Below, piece after piece: positions 8,638-17,578 of a DNA stretch of 64,000 nucleotides. Location: the NCBI RefSeq assembly GCF_900231835.1, contig NZ_OCTN01000002.1, positions 1-64,000 of the forward strand, written 5' to 3'. The notes under the pieces are model-generated. The model saw nothing but the letters and a program-made list of their open reading frames with translations. It searched no databases and was not told the DNA's origin. Origin of the DNA: Pontivivens marinum (GTDB lineage Bacteria > Pseudomonadota > Alphaproteobacteria > Rhodobacterales > Rhodobacteraceae). Position numbers and translations under genes: made by a program. How positions within the stretch are numbered: position 1 is the stretch's first letter; every line of letters starts with the position of its first letter.

Positions 8638-11051
8638 AAGACGAAGTAATCAGTCGCGACGACCGCGTTGCCAACCTCAAGGGCATGGGATGTTCTCGCA
8701 AACGGGTCGAGGATGCTCGGTTCACACAGGGTAAGGGCAACTACGTCGATGATATCAAGCTGGACGGTATGCTGTTCGGCGATTTCGTCCGCTCGCCCTA
8801 TGCGCATGCGCGGATCAAGGGGATTAACGCTGAGGAGGCGTTGAAAATCCCCGGTGTTCTGGCCGTTCTAACCGCCGAGGATCTGGCCCCGCTGGGTCTG
8901 CACTGGATGCCAACCCTTGCTGGTGACAAGCAGATGGTGCTGGCCGACGGTAAGGTGCTGTTTCAGGGGCAGGAGGTCGCCTTTGTAGTGGCCGAGGACC
9001 GCTACGCCGCCGCCGATGGTATTGAACTGGTTGAGGTGGATTACGAGGAACTGCCGGTCATCGTTGACCCGTTTGAATCCCTGAAATCCGATGTGGTTCT
9101 GCGTGAGGATCTGGACCCGAATGCCGATGGCGCACATGGCCCGCGTAAACACCCCAACCACATCTTCACATGGGAGGCCGGTGATAAGGAGCCGACCGAG
9201 GAAGTCATCGCAAATGCCGATATCGTCGCGGAGGAGTCGATGTACTACCACCGCACGCATCCATGCCCGTTGGAAACATGCGGCAGTGTGGCGTTGATGG
9301 ATAAGGTGAACGGTAAGCTGACCCTGTGGGGAACATTTCAGGCCCCCCATGCGATCCGCACCATCGTTTCGCTGATTTCGGGTATCGAGGAACACAATAT
9401 CCGCGTGATCTCACCCGATATTGGTGGCGGGTTCGGCAACAAGGTGGGCGCATATCCGGGTTATGTTTGCTCGGTCGTTGCCTCCATCGTGACAGGGCGG
9501 CCGGTCAAGTGGATCGAGGATCGGATGGACAATCTGATGACCACGGCCTTTGCCCGTGATTATTGGATGAAGGGCAAAATCTCCGCCACGAAGGAGGGCA
9601 AGATCACTGGCCTGCAATGCCACGTGACCGCAGATCATGGCGGGTTTGACGCCTGTGCCGATCCGACCAAGTTTCCGGCCGGTTTTATGAATATCTGCAC
9701 TGGCTCCTATGACATCCCGACCGCCTATCTGGAGGTTGACGGCGTCTATACAAACAAGGCCCCCGGTGGGGTGAGCTATCGCTGCTCTTTCCGCGTGACG
9801 GAGGCAGTCTATTTCATCGAGCGTATGATCGAGGTTCTGGCGATCAAGCTGAACATGGATTCGGCTGAACTGCGCCGGATCAACTTCATCAAAAAGGAGC
9901 AGTTCCCGTATAAGGCCGCACTGGGCTGGGAATATGATAGCGGCGATTATCACACCGCATGGGATAAGGCGCTAAAGACCGTTGATTACGATGGTTTGCG
10001 CGCCGAGCAGGCCCAACGGGTTGAGGATTTCAAGGCAGGTAAAACCCGCAAATTGATGGGGATCGGCCTCAGCTTCTTTACGGAGATTGTGGGCGCCGGG
10101 CCTGTCAAAAACTGCGACATCCTAGGTTTGGGCATGTTCGACAGTTGCGAAATCCGCATCCACCCAACCGGCTCCGCGATTGCCCGTCTTGGCACGATTT
10201 CGCAGGGGCAGGGGCACGCGACGACCTTTGCGCAAATCCTCGCCTCGGAAATCGGATTACCTGCGGACAGCATCACGATTGAGGAGGGCGACACCGATAC
10301 CGCGCCTTATGGATTGGGCACATACGGATCACGTTCCACCCCTGTTGCTGGTGCGGCCACCGCTATGGCGGGGCGTAAAATTCGCGCAAAAGCGCAGATG
10401 ATCGCGGCCTATCTGCTGGAGGTGCACGATAATGACGTTGAATTCGACGTTGACCGGTTCGTGGTAAAGGGCGCGCCGGAGCGGTTCAAAACCATGAAGG
10501 AAATTGCCTTTGCCGCCTATAATCAGGCCATTCCAGGGCTGGAACCGGGTCTGGAGGCGGTCAGCTATTACGACCCGCCCAATATGACCTACCCGTTCGG
10601 AGCCTATGTCTGCGTCATGGATATTGACGTCGATACAGGCGTTCCAGAAATCCGCCGGTTCTATGCGTTGGATGATTGCGGCACACGCATCAACCCGATG
10701 ATTATCGAGGGGCAGGTGCATGGCGGCTTGACCGAGGCACTGGCCGTCGCGCTGGGCCAAGAGATTGCCTATGACGATATGGGCAATTGCAAAACCGGTA
10801 CGCTGATGGACTTTTTCCTGCCAACCGCATGGGAAGTCCCCAATTACGAGACCGACTTCACAGTTACCCCCAGCCCGCATCACCCGATCGGTGCAAAGGG
10901 TGTCGGCGAAAGCCCCCATGTGGGCGGCGTGCCGTGCTTCTCGAACGCTGTGCAGGATGCATTCCGGCCCTTTGGCAATACGCATACCAACATGCCGCAC
11001 GACCATTGGCGGATTTGGAAAACTGCAAATGGCCTAGGGCTGCATGACTGA
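8634..11051 (+). CDS. coxL: Aerobic CO dehydrogenase, large (Mo/Cu catalytic) subunit, form I
   Basis: CoxL (805 residues) oxidises CO to CO2 at a Mo-S-Cu centre with molybdopterin cytosine dinucleotide. The form I active-site loop is present as SYRCSFR at residues 381-387, with the Cu-ligating Cys at 384. Form II enzymes have AYRGAGR here instead. The first loop position is Ser where form I normally has Ala. Other family signatures are [11 protein letters not shown] and [13 protein letters not shown] near the C-terminus (the latter with the catalytic Glu of the xanthine oxidase superfamily). The start is set by the ATGA overlap with coxS; the frame is open further upstream but only inside coxS. 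Confidence 0.95.
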   Translation: MKDEVISRDDRVANLKGMGCSRKRVEDARFTQGKGNYVDDIKLDGMLFGDFVRSPYAHARIKGINAEEALKIPGVLAVLTAEDLAPLGLHWMPTLAGDKQMVLADGKVLFQGQEVAFVVAEDRYAAADGIELVEVDYEELPVIVDPFESLKSDVVLREDLDPNADGAHGPRKHPNHIFTWEAGDKEPTEEVIANADIVAEESMYYHRTHPCPLETCGSVALMDKVNGKLTLWGTFQAPHAIRTIVSLISGIEEHNIRVISPDIGGGFGNKVGAYPGYVCSVVASIVTGRPVKWIEDRMDNLMTTAFARDYWMKGKISATKEGKITGLQCHVTADHGGFDACADPTKFPAGFMNICTGSYDIPTAYLEVDGVYTNKAPGGVSYRCSFRVTEAVYFIERMIEVLAIKLNMDSAELRRINFIKKEQFPYKAALGWEYDSGDYHTAWDKALKTVDYDGLRAEQAQRVEDFKAGKTRKLMGIGLSFFTEIVGAGPVKNCDILGLGMFDSCEIRIHPTGSAIARLGTISQGQGHATTFAQILASEIGLPADSITIEEGDTDTAPYGLGTYGSRSTPVAGAATAMAGRKIRAKAQMIAAYLLEVHDNDVEFDVDRFVVKGAPERFKTMKEIAFAAYNQAIPGLEPGLEAVSYYDPPNMTYPFGAYVCVMDIDVDTGVPEIRRFYALDDCGTRINPMIIEGQVHGGLTEALAVALGQEIAYDDMGNCKTGTLMDFFLPTAWEVPNYETDFTVTPSPHHPIGAKGVGESPHVGGVPCFSNAVQDAFRPFGNTHTNMPHDHWRIWKTANGLGLHD

Positions 11052-11077
11052 ATGCGCACTCGGTTGAACTAGCAATA

Positions 11078-11105
11078 GTGGGTGCCCGAATGACTGGGCA
11101 CCCAC
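11078..11105 (+). promoter_or_regulatory. Perfect 10-bp intercistronic hairpin between coxL and coxD
   Basis: GTGGGTGCCC and GGGCACCCAC form a perfect stem with an 8-nt loop. No T-run follows, so it is not a canonical terminator. It sits in the only sizeable gap inside the cox operon and could protect the coxMSL message or lower expression of the maturation genes. Confidence 0.6.
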
Positions 11106-11121
11106 CATGCAGGAATTCACA

Positions 11122-11997
11122 ATGACTTGGCACGACCTTCAAGCCGCTCTGGCAGCGGACGGATATGTTGCATCTGATGACCTGGCGGTTGCGATGCATC
11201 TGGCCCTGACACTGGGCCGCCCCCTGTTACTGGAGGGCGCGGCAGGTGTGGGCAAAACCCAACTGGCCGGCAGCTTGGCCGCGCAGCGCGATACCAAACT
11301 GATCCGCCTGCAATGTTACGAGGGGCTGGATGCGGCGCAGGCGATTTATGAGTGGAACTATCAACGGCAATTGCTGACCATCCGTGCCGCGGCTGAGGAT
11401 GGTGAGACCGGCAAATCTGTCGAGGCGCGGATATTCTCACGCGAATTCCTGCTGGAGCGTCCGCTGCTCGCCGCGATTACACAGGATGTCGCGCCGGTCC
11501 TGCTGATAGATGAGATTGACCGCGCTGATGAGGAATTCGAGGCCTATCTGCTGGAGGTTCTGTCCGAGTTCCAGATTTCCATCCCCGAGCTGGGCACGAT
11601 CAGTGCGACCACGCGCCCGATTGTTATCCTCACCTCAAACGGCTCACGCGATCTGTCCGATGCGCTGCGTCGCCGGTGTTTGTATTCCTATGTTGAGTAC
11701 CCCGATCGCGCGACCGAGTTGGCGATCCTGCACGCCCGATGCCCGCAGATTGAGGTCCGCTTGGGCGAGCAGATCGTCGGTTTCGTCCAGAAACTGCGTG
11801 AGGAGGACTTGGAGAAGGTTCCGGGCATTGCCGAAACGCTGGATTTTGCGGCGGCACTTATGGGGCTGGGCATTGCGGACCTGACCTCGAACCCTGCGGC
11901 CCTGCAACATACGCTCAGCACGTTGCTGAAAACCCAACGTGATCGTGCGAATGTCACGGTTGAGGTCGCTGGCCGCATTGCGGGGCGCGCAGCATGA
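11122..11997 (+). CDS. coxD: MoxR-type AAA+ ATPase, CO dehydrogenase maturation
   Basis: This 291-residue protein is a MoxR-class AAA+ ATPase. Walker A GAAGVGKT lies near residue 39 and Walker B LLIDEID near residue 130, with RRRC (arginine finger region) further on. In Oligotropha, CoxD is needed to install sulfur and then copper at the Mo site of CoxL. I prefer the ATG at 11122 because AGGA lies 7 nt upstream; the ATG at 11107 abuts the preceding hairpin and would have its ribosome site buried in it. It overlaps coxE by 4 nt, consistent with a MoxR-VWA pair acting together. Confidence 0.9.
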   Translation: MTWHDLQAALAADGYVASDDLAVAMHLALTLGRPLLLEGAAGVGKTQLAGSLAAQRDTKLIRLQCYEGLDAAQAIYEWNYQRQLLTIRAAAEDGETGKSVEARIFSREFLLERPLLAAITQDVAPVLLIDEIDRADEEFEAYLLEVLSEFQISIPELGTISATTRPIVILTSNGSRDLSDALRRRCLYSYVEYPDRATELAILHARCPQIEVRLGEQIVGFVQKLREEDLEKVPGIAETLDFAAALMGLGIADLTSNPAALQHTLSTLLKTQRDRANVTVEVAGRIAGRAA

Positions 11998-13175
11998 GCA
12001 GGATCACACGTTTTGCCGCACGCGACACCGGTGCTGCCGCTCGGGTGGTCGGGTTCATGGATCACCTGCGCCAGAACGGCCTGCGTCTAGGCGTTTCGGA
12101 AACAGATGTGGCACTGGCTGCTTTGTGCCAGGTGAATGCTGCCCAACCCAGCGAAACCCGCCTAGCTCTGCGCACCATATGTACAGGGTGCAAGGACGAG
12201 GCCGAGCGCTTTGATGCACTCTTCGACAGCTACTGGATGGATGCCGGTCGGGTGAGGCAAAAGATCGTACAAACCGCCGCATCGAAAACGGATGATAACA
12301 TGCATTCCTCACGCGATGCGCAGGGCGAGGATATGGGCGGCTCAGGCACCGCCAATGCGCCTGATGGCGGAACCGGTGATGCGCAGAGTGACGGTGAGGG
12401 GCGCCTGATCGCAACCGAGGTGCGCAACCTGATGCGCAAGGATTTGCGCGATCTGGTTCGGCCTGAGGATGTCGCCGAGGCAGAGGAGGTCGCCCGCCGT
12501 TTGGGCACTGCCCTGCGCGACCGCCGTTCCCGGCGGCGTCGTGCGGCGCGTAGGGGCGACCGTCTGCATTTCCGCAAAACAATCCGTGCCAGCCTAGCAA
12601 CGGGTGGTGACCCCCTGCGCCTGCTGCGAAAAAACCGGCCCGACCGTCCGCGCAGGATTGTGGCGCTGTGCGACGTTTCGGGATCAATGACGGTTTATGC
12701 GCAGATCTTTCTGGCCTTTCTGGCAGGGCTAATGCGCAGCGACCCGACAGCAGATGCCTACCTGTTTCACACTCGCCTCGTGCGGATAACCGAAGCATTG
12801 CGTGAAAAGGATACGATGCGTGCGATTGGCCGCATGTCGTTGATGGCCGACGGTTTTGGCGGCGGATCACAGATTGGCCCGTCGATTGGCCGGTTCGCCA
12901 GCACATATGCCAAACGGTTTGTGGATGGCCGTACCGTCGTGCTGATCCTGTCAGACGGATATGACACGTCGCCCCCTGCGGTGATGGATGCGGCGCTGCG
13001 TGATCTGAAAAAACGTGGCTGCAAAATCATCTGGCTCAACCCGCTCAAGGGGTGGAGGGATTATGCCCCCGTCGCCACCGGCATGGCCGCTGCGATGCCC
13101 CATCTGGATTTGTTCAAATCGGCCAACACCCTGAACGACCTGCTTTCATTGGAGAACGAGGTGACGGCGCTATGA
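11994..13175 (+). CDS. coxE: von Willebrand factor A domain protein, CO dehydrogenase maturation
   Basis: A 393-residue CoxE-type protein. The N-terminal half is helical, with an acidic and Gly-rich central linker. The C-terminal VWA domain has a metal-ion-dependent adhesion motif, CDVSGSM, with Asp227, Ser229 and Ser231. MoxR ATPases usually work with a VWA partner encoded next door, as here with CoxD, and CoxE is required with CoxD for copper insertion into CoxL. The start overlaps the coxD stop and its own stop overlaps the coxF start (ATGA at both), suggesting coupled translation. Confidence 0.9.
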   Translation: MSRITRFAARDTGAAARVVGFMDHLRQNGLRLGVSETDVALAALCQVNAAQPSETRLALRTICTGCKDEAERFDALFDSYWMDAGRVRQKIVQTAASKTDDNMHSSRDAQGEDMGGSGTANAPDGGTGDAQSDGEGRLIATEVRNLMRKDLRDLVRPEDVAEAEEVARRLGTALRDRRSRRRRAARRGDRLHFRKTIRASLATGGDPLRLLRKNRPDRPRRIVALCDVSGSMTVYAQIFLAFLAGLMRSDPTADAYLFHTRLVRITEALREKDTMRAIGRMSLMADGFGGGSQIGPSIGRFASTYAKRFVDGRTVVLILSDGYDTSPPAVMDAALRDLKKRGCKIIWLNPLKGWRDYAPVATGMAAAMPHLDLFKSANTLNDLLSLENEVTAL

Positions 13176-13951
13176 AACCGGCTGGAATCCTATCCCCCGA
13201 CCTTGCCGATGTTGCAGACCGTTTGCAGCGTCAGGATCAGCCCTTTGCTTTTGCCACCATTGTGCGCACGGCAGGTGCCACGGCGGCAAAACCGGGGGCG
13301 AAGGCGCTGCTGGGCGCTGATGGTACGATCCTGCACGGTTGGCTGGGCGGCGGCTGTACACGTGGAGCTGTGAAAAAGGCCGCAATCGCAGCCCTGCAAA
13401 GCGGTCAGCCGCAGCTGATCTCCGTCGCGCCAGAGGAACTGTTGGCGCAACGCGGTATCCAAGCGGGGGAGGAAATCGACGGCACCCGATTTGCCCGCAA
13501 TGGCTGCCCGTCCAAGGGGACCGTGGATATCTTTATTGAGCCATGCTTGCCGCCTCCTCAATTGATCGTATTGGGAACATCTCCTGTCGCACAGGCGCTG
13601 ATCAGGCTGGCCCCGCAATTCCATTGGTCCGTGGCGCAATCGCTGCCCGATGGAAGTCATAACAACCAGCGCGTCATCGTTATCGCCACACAGGGGCAGG
13701 GTGATGTCGATGCATTACAGAAATCACTGTCCGTTCCCGCGATCCATATCGCCTTTGTCGGCAGTGCGCGGAAATTCGCGAACCTGTCGCAGCGATTGCA
13801 GGCGGAAGGCATTGAGCCTGCCAAGATCGATGCAATCAAGGCACCGGCAGGATTGGATATAGGCGCTGTAACGCCCGAGGAAATCGCGCTGTCGATCCTA
13901 GCTGATCTGGTTCAGGTGCGCCGCGCACGGGTTCATGCCGCAAATGCATAG
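13172..13951 (+). CDS. coxF: XdhC/CoxI-family protein, Mo-cofactor maturation
   Basis: About 259 residues with the XdhC/CoxI layout: an N-terminal domain with PFAFATIVRTAGATAAKPGAK and GWLGGGCTRGAV, then a C-terminal Rossmann domain with LIVLGTSPVAQALIRL. XdhC proteins bind the molybdenum cofactor and help sulfurate and insert it into hydroxylases of the xanthine oxidase family. The start codon overlaps the coxE stop. CoxF and CoxI are paralogues, so the letter is assigned by position in the D-E-F order. Confidence 0.82.
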   Translation: MKPAGILSPDLADVADRLQRQDQPFAFATIVRTAGATAAKPGAKALLGADGTILHGWLGGGCTRGAVKKAAIAALQSGQPQLISVAPEELLAQRGIQAGEEIDGTRFARNGCPSKGTVDIFIEPCLPPPQLIVLGTSPVAQALIRLAPQFHWSVAQSLPDGSHNNQRVIVIATQGQGDVDALQKSLSVPAIHIAFVGSARKFANLSQRLQAEGIEPAKIDAIKAPAGLDIGAVTPEEIALSILADLVQVRRARVHAANA

Positions 13952-14549
13952 GGTTGCGACGATAATTCTGGCCGCTGGGCTGTCACGACGGATGGGCGCG
14001 CATAACAAACTGCTCTTGCCCGTAAACGGTTTGCCGATGGTGCGCCACGTTGTGCAGCAATATCGGGCCGCATTGGACGGGCCAATTATTGTCGTGACCG
14101 GCTGGGATGCCTGCGCGGTGAAACAGGCGCTGCTGGGGCTAGGTGCGCAATGCGTTTTTAACCCGAGCTATGAACAGGGGCAGCAAAGCTCGGTTGCCTT
14201 CGGGCTCAGCAATTGCCCGCCGGCTGACGTGGTTCTGATCGGGTTGGGGGACCAGCCCTTGCTGCGATCAGCGGATATTACAGCCTTGCTGGAGGCGCAT
14301 GTTAGCGGCCATCCGGCAAAGATCTCGATCCCGACATCTGATGGTAAGCGCGGCAATCCGATTGCTGTGCCGCATGTGGTGCGACCGCAATTGACCATGG
14401 ACCGCCTGCGTCCGGGGTGCATGCGGTTCACGCGCGATAATCCGGACATGGTTCAGCGGCATTCACTGTCGGCACAAGGTTTCTACACCGATGTCGATAC
14501 ACCCGAGGCCTATGCCTCACTCACCGCAATATCGGAGTGCGCGTCATGA
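13935..14549 (+). CDS. mocA: Molybdenum cofactor cytidylyltransferase (MocA-like)
   Basis: A 204-residue nucleotidyltransferase of the MobA/MocA type. The NTP-binding signature LAAGLSRRMGAHNKLLLP is at residues 12-29, and LIGLGDQP matches the metal-binding loop. CO dehydrogenase uses the cytosine dinucleotide form of molybdopterin, so a dedicated CTP transferase in the cluster makes sense. It overlaps coxF by 17 nt; an alternative ATG at 13944 would shorten it by three residues. Whether it uses CTP rather than GTP is inferred from context. Confidence 0.85.
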   Translation: MPQMHRVATIILAAGLSRRMGAHNKLLLPVNGLPMVRHVVQQYRAALDGPIIVVTGWDACAVKQALLGLGAQCVFNPSYEQGQQSSVAFGLSNCPPADVVLIGLGDQPLLRSADITALLEAHVSGHPAKISIPTSDGKRGNPIAVPHVVRPQLTMDRLRPGCMRFTRDNPDMVQRHSLSAQGFYTDVDTPEAYASLTAISECAS

Positions 14550-14638
14550 AACGCCTCATCAAAACGCTGCGCTGCTTGCGCCGGAAAATGGCGCTCACCC
14601 CTGAGCAAGCTGACCAAATCAGATTCCCCTGTTGTTAG
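14546..14638 (+). CDS. 30-residue basic small ORF between mocA and coxG
   Basis: The ATG overlaps the mocA stop in the same ATGA arrangement seen at other cox junctions, and the frame ends 14 nt before coxG. The N-terminal half is strongly basic (KRLIKTLRCLRRK) and the peptide ends PCC. No family is recognised. It could be a coupling ORF that carries ribosomes to coxG, a real micropeptide, or chance. Confidence 0.35.
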   Translation: MKRLIKTLRCLRRKMALTPEQADQIRFPCC

Positions 14639-14652
14639 GAAAAGGACACATT

Positions 14653-15105
14653 ATGGAACTGTCAGACGAGATCATTATCAACGCCCCCAAGGAGCGGGTC
14701 TACGCCGCGCTCAACGATCCCGAAATCTTGCAGCAGTGCATTCCGGGGTGTGAGGAGTTGATCAAGCATTCCGACACGGAACTGGAGGCAAAGGTTGTGC
14801 TAAAGGTAGGGCCGGTTAAGGCACGCTTTAGCGGTAATGTGCAGCTGGATACATCGGGTGCGCCAGATGCATTCTCGCTGACCGGTCAGGGAAATGGCGG
14901 TGCAGCGGGGCATGCAAAGGGTGGTGCGGACGTGACGCTGACTGCGGATGGCGACCAAACCATCCTGCGCTATGAGGCAAAGGCAGATATTGGTGGCAAA
15001 CTGGCCCAGCTGGGCAGTCGCTTGATCCAGAGCACAGCCAAAAAGCTGGCAGCCAAGTTCTTTAAATCGTTCGCCGATGTGGTCAGCGAAGAACCCGTTG
15101 CCTGA
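14653..15105 (+). CDS. coxG: CoxG, SRPBCC-fold protein for membrane association of CO dehydrogenase
   Basis: A 150-residue SRPBCC protein starting MELSDEIIINAPKERVYAAL, with NDPEILQQCIPGCEEL, the usual CoxG signature. In Oligotropha CoxG helps attach CO dehydrogenase to the cytoplasmic membrane, and related proteins are proposed to carry quinone. Many CoxG proteins have a C-terminal extension; this one stops soon after the SRPBCC core (KSFADVVSEEPVA), so it lacks an obvious membrane segment. AAAGGA precedes the ATG. It is the last gene of the cluster in this window. Confidence 0.9.
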   Translation: MELSDEIIINAPKERVYAALNDPEILQQCIPGCEELIKHSDTELEAKVVLKVGPVKARFSGNVQLDTSGAPDAFSLTGQGNGGAAGHAKGGADVTLTADGDQTILRYEAKADIGGKLAQLGSRLIQSTAKKLAAKFFKSFADVVSEEPVA

Positions 15106-15115
15106 TACCCGAAAC

Positions 15116-15141
15116 AACGTCATCGCACTTGCGGTGACGTT
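15116..15141 (+). terminator. Hairpin downstream of coxG, no U-tract
   Basis: AACGTCA-t-CGC / GCG-g-TGACGTT forms a 10-bp stem with one internal T/G position and a 4-nt loop, starting 11 nt after the coxG stop. No T-run follows, so intrinsic termination is doubtful; it may stabilise the 3' end. Confidence 0.4.
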
Positions 15142-15382
15142 GAACCGTTTGCGATGCTACGGTCTAGTATTTTCAGCATCGAGTATGGTGATTGATGCCG
15201 TTCGGTTCTAATTTTCCGTTAGCCACCGTTAAAACCCATATTATTGAGCAAATTAACGGAATCTCGTTTCTAAATAGCGGGGGTGTATTGGCAACACCCA
15301 GACTACGGTTGACATGTATCGGACACTCGCGGATGAGGCGTTAACCCATGGTTTTTCGGGCAGAGTTTGAGAAGGAAATCCG

Positions 15383-16150
15383 ATGTCGAATCTGACCGCT
15401 AACGGGCGTGCCGTAATCGCCGACCTTTCCCGCCGTTATGGCCTATCGCAGGATGCGGTGGAGCATATGGCCCGCGCCGTTTCAAATGGTGGCGGGACGA
15501 TGGCACAGTTCAACGTGCCCGAACTTGGTGGCTCTGGCCAGTGGATGTCCGGTGGCATGACCATGGTTGGCGATATGTTCAACAGTGGCTTGCAGAATAC
15601 AGTGTCCAACCTGTGCGGCGAGCTGTCCAACGCCATGGCCTCCACCCTGTTTTTCGAGCAGCTCAGCATGGCAATGGGTGGGTCCGTCTGGCCTGAATGG
15701 TTAGGGCAGCCAGCGTCGTCCGGCGGGCAGAACCAATCACGATACGCCTATTTTCCACAGGCGCGCCGGTTGGCGTTCGATCATGGCGATGGCCGCGAAA
15801 TCGTCTTGCTGGACACTGGCGACCACCAAATCGGCGGTTTTAGTCAGCAGCAATCAGGATATGGCGATCCATTCAGCGGTATTTCCGTCTCCAGCCAGTT
15901 CGGTCAATTCGCGCTATCCTCATTCCCAGTCGCACGCACGGACGGGGCGGCGGAGCCCGAAGTTTTCGAGCCGATGCAGCCAGCCGAGACCTTTCAGCCT
16001 GAGCCAGAGCCTGCAATCAACGTTGCCCCATCGTTGGGTGGCGAGGATATTCTGGGGACTATCGGTCGGCTGGCACAACTGCGCGACGTTGGCGCATTGT
16101 CCGAAGAAGAGTTTGCCAGCAAAAAGGCCGAACTTCTCGCACGGCTGTAG
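15383..16150 (+). CDS. SHOCT domain-containing protein
   Basis: A 255-residue protein whose last 35 or so residues form a SHOCT motif (short C-terminal domain): LAQLRDVGALSEEEFASKKA followed by LLARL. SHOCT is a two-helix segment thought to mediate oligomerisation. The N-terminus (LSRRYGLSQDAVEHMARAV) is helical. The middle is Gly/Ser/Gln-rich, and a Pro/Glu-rich linker precedes SHOCT. No signal peptide or membrane helix is evident. It lies directly downstream (3') of tRNA-Cys, which is on the opposite strand, at the left border of the prophage. Confidence 0.75.
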   Translation: MSNLTANGRAVIADLSRRYGLSQDAVEHMARAVSNGGGTMAQFNVPELGGSGQWMSGGMTMVGDMFNSGLQNTVSNLCGELSNAMASTLFFEQLSMAMGGSVWPEWLGQPASSGGQNQSRYAYFPQARRLAFDHGDGREIVLLDTGDHQIGGFSQQQSGYGDPFSGISVSSQFGQFALSSFPVARTDGAAEPEVFEPMQPAETFQPEPEPAINVAPSLGGEDILGTIGRLAQLRDVGALSEEEFASKKAELLARL

Positions 16151-16283
16151 CCACTGTGAGCAGGTCTGCTGTTGCTGGCGACAGTTGTAGCGATAGCGCT
16201 GTCTTTGGCCAAATAGGTGCCATTTGCAGTGCTAGCGCTGATATATTGAGATTAAGGGATTTTCATTAAAGCTACTGGAAGTA

Positions 16284-16357
16284 TGGAGGCGAGTACGAGA
16301 ATCGAACTCGTGTACACGGATTTGCAATCCGCTGCGTCACCACTCCGCCAACTCGCC
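16284..16357 (-). tRNA. tRNA-Cys (GCA)
   Basis: Read on the minus strand the 74-nt gene has a 7-bp acceptor stem (GGCGAGT/ACTCGCC), an anticodon loop TTGCAAA with anticodon GCA, the T-arm ACGAGTTCGATTCTCGT and an encoded CCA end. It is the integration target of the prophage. The phage lies on the 5' side of the gene, so the intact 5' half and the promoter region now come from phage DNA. Confidence 0.95.
16318..16349. other. Left attachment site (attL) inside tRNA-Cys
   Basis: This 32-bp segment spans the anticodon arm to the D-arm of tRNA-Cys. It recurs at the far end of the prophage with two mismatches. The integrase gene lies 221 bp away, the usual close spacing. Confidence 0.75.
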
Positions 16358-16411
16358 TCATAGCCTGTGGTGCAAGGCTGATAACGCGATCCTTTGGGGG
16401 GTGCAAGTCCA

Positions 16412-16432
16412 TTGTTACAGCACTTGTTACAG
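16412..16432. repeat. Two TTGTTACAG direct repeats beside attL
   Basis: TTGTTACAG occurs at 16412-16420 and 16424-16432, a 12-bp period, between attL and the integrase gene. The position fits arm-type integrase or excisionase binding sites. No matching pair is obvious next to attR. Confidence 0.35.
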
Positions 16433-16569
16433 TGTTCTCGTTCACTAAGGGTTCTGTGTCACTTACATCTGCAGCCTTGTCTTTTGGGATTGCGGCGATC
16501 TGAGCGGCACGCCTGACGCAGGCTGTGAATTGCTTCGCCAAGTCCGTCAGCTGAGTTTCAGTTCTGCAA

Positions 16570-17577
16570 TCACTTGCGCAGCGATTGCACCTCTTTGGCC
16601 ATCTCGATCTGGCGGAGGTGCCGAGTGTAGTGCGCGATCGTTTTCTCACTCATCCCGGTAATGCTTGCGATCTGCGAATCGGTCATGCCGAGCACGGCAA
16701 TTTCAACAGTCGCGGTGTATCGCAGTGCGTGATTATCGTGGGCCTCACCAGCTCCGCAGGCATCACGTGCTATCTTCATTGCATAGGCAGCTTGGCGGTA
16801 GCTCAACGGCTTTCCGTGATCTCCTGCGATGATGAATAGCCCGTCCCGTGGCGTAGCTCTCAGGCAGGCTTCAAGCTGGGTCGTCAGCGGTATCACCAAC
16901 CGCTTGCGCGTCTTGTTTTGCCTAACCCTGATCCCGTCCTGCGAAACATCACCCCACTGCATTCTCAGAATGTCACCCATGCGCTGTGCGGTGCCGAGGC
17001 ACATCTCGAAAATCAGGCGTGCGCGGGTGCCTATCGCATTTTGATCGCGGAAGTCGACAACCAGCTGATTTGGCCACGGCTCGCGCGTTCCTTCGCCCAG
17101 GCTGATAAGTGTCACGCCCTTCGCTGGGTTTCGATCATCAGGCATCCAGCCCAAATCGATCGCGTACTCGAACAGGATGCTTAGGCATTGAACAAGGTAA
17201 TTTGCCAGCCGGGGGCGATCTGCGTTCGCGTCTCGCATCTTGATGACGTGTTTGCGGCGCATTCCTGCTGGATCGTCCTCTCCGAACATCACCCGCAGCT
17301 TTTCCATATACTTGCGGTAATCGGATTGGGTTCGAGGGGCCCGTTGGGTGAAGCGTGGGCCGTCGAAGTATTTATCTATGAGGCGCGACCATGTGTGCGT
17401 TTTGGGCGCCTTGTGAGCTGGTCCGTTCAGCAGCTTTGAGTATTCGGACCAGAATTGAGGTGTCCCGAATTCTGCATCGATCTTTTGGCGGTGATCCTTG
17501 CACTCGAAATACAGGAACTTCGCAGCACCGGGGCGACCTCGCCAATGGACATATTTCGGCAACTCACGATGTGCCAT
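16570..17577 (-). CDS. int: Prophage tyrosine recombinase (integrase)
   Basis: The 335-residue protein has the catalytic residues of the family: Arg199 (GTAQRMGD), Lys222 or Lys225 in the beta-hairpin, His283 and Arg286 (NHALRY) and the nucleophile Tyr317 (AHYTRH). At the position where most members have His or Trp (the LGH motif) it reads TGMS, with Met309. An N-terminal Arm-binding/SAM-like region (WSRLIDKYFD to about residue 140) precedes the core. It integrates and excises the prophage at tRNA-Cys and is the last gene of the leftward operon. Confidence 0.93.
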   Translation of the reverse strand: MAHRELPKYVHWRGRPGAAKFLYFECKDHRQKIDAEFGTPQFWSEYSKLLNGPAHKAPKTHTWSRLIDKYFDGPRFTQRAPRTQSDYRKYMEKLRVMFGEDDPAGMRRKHVIKMRDANADRPRLANYLVQCLSILFEYAIDLGWMPDDRNPAKGVTLISLGEGTREPWPNQLVVDFRDQNAIGTRARLIFEMCLGTAQRMGDILRMQWGDVSQDGIRVRQNKTRKRLVIPLTTQLEACLRATPRDGLFIIAGDHGKPLSYRQAAYAMKIARDACGAGEAHDNHALRYTATVEIAVLGMTDSQIASITGMSEKTIAHYTRHLRQIEMAKEVQSLRK

Positions 17578-17578
17578 G

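Noticed and set aside
16272-16649. 125-codon minus-strand frame across tRNA-Cys
   Set aside because: It covers the tRNA gene and the integrase 3' end in another frame. A short real peptide in 16440-16560 cannot be excluded, but nothing supports it.
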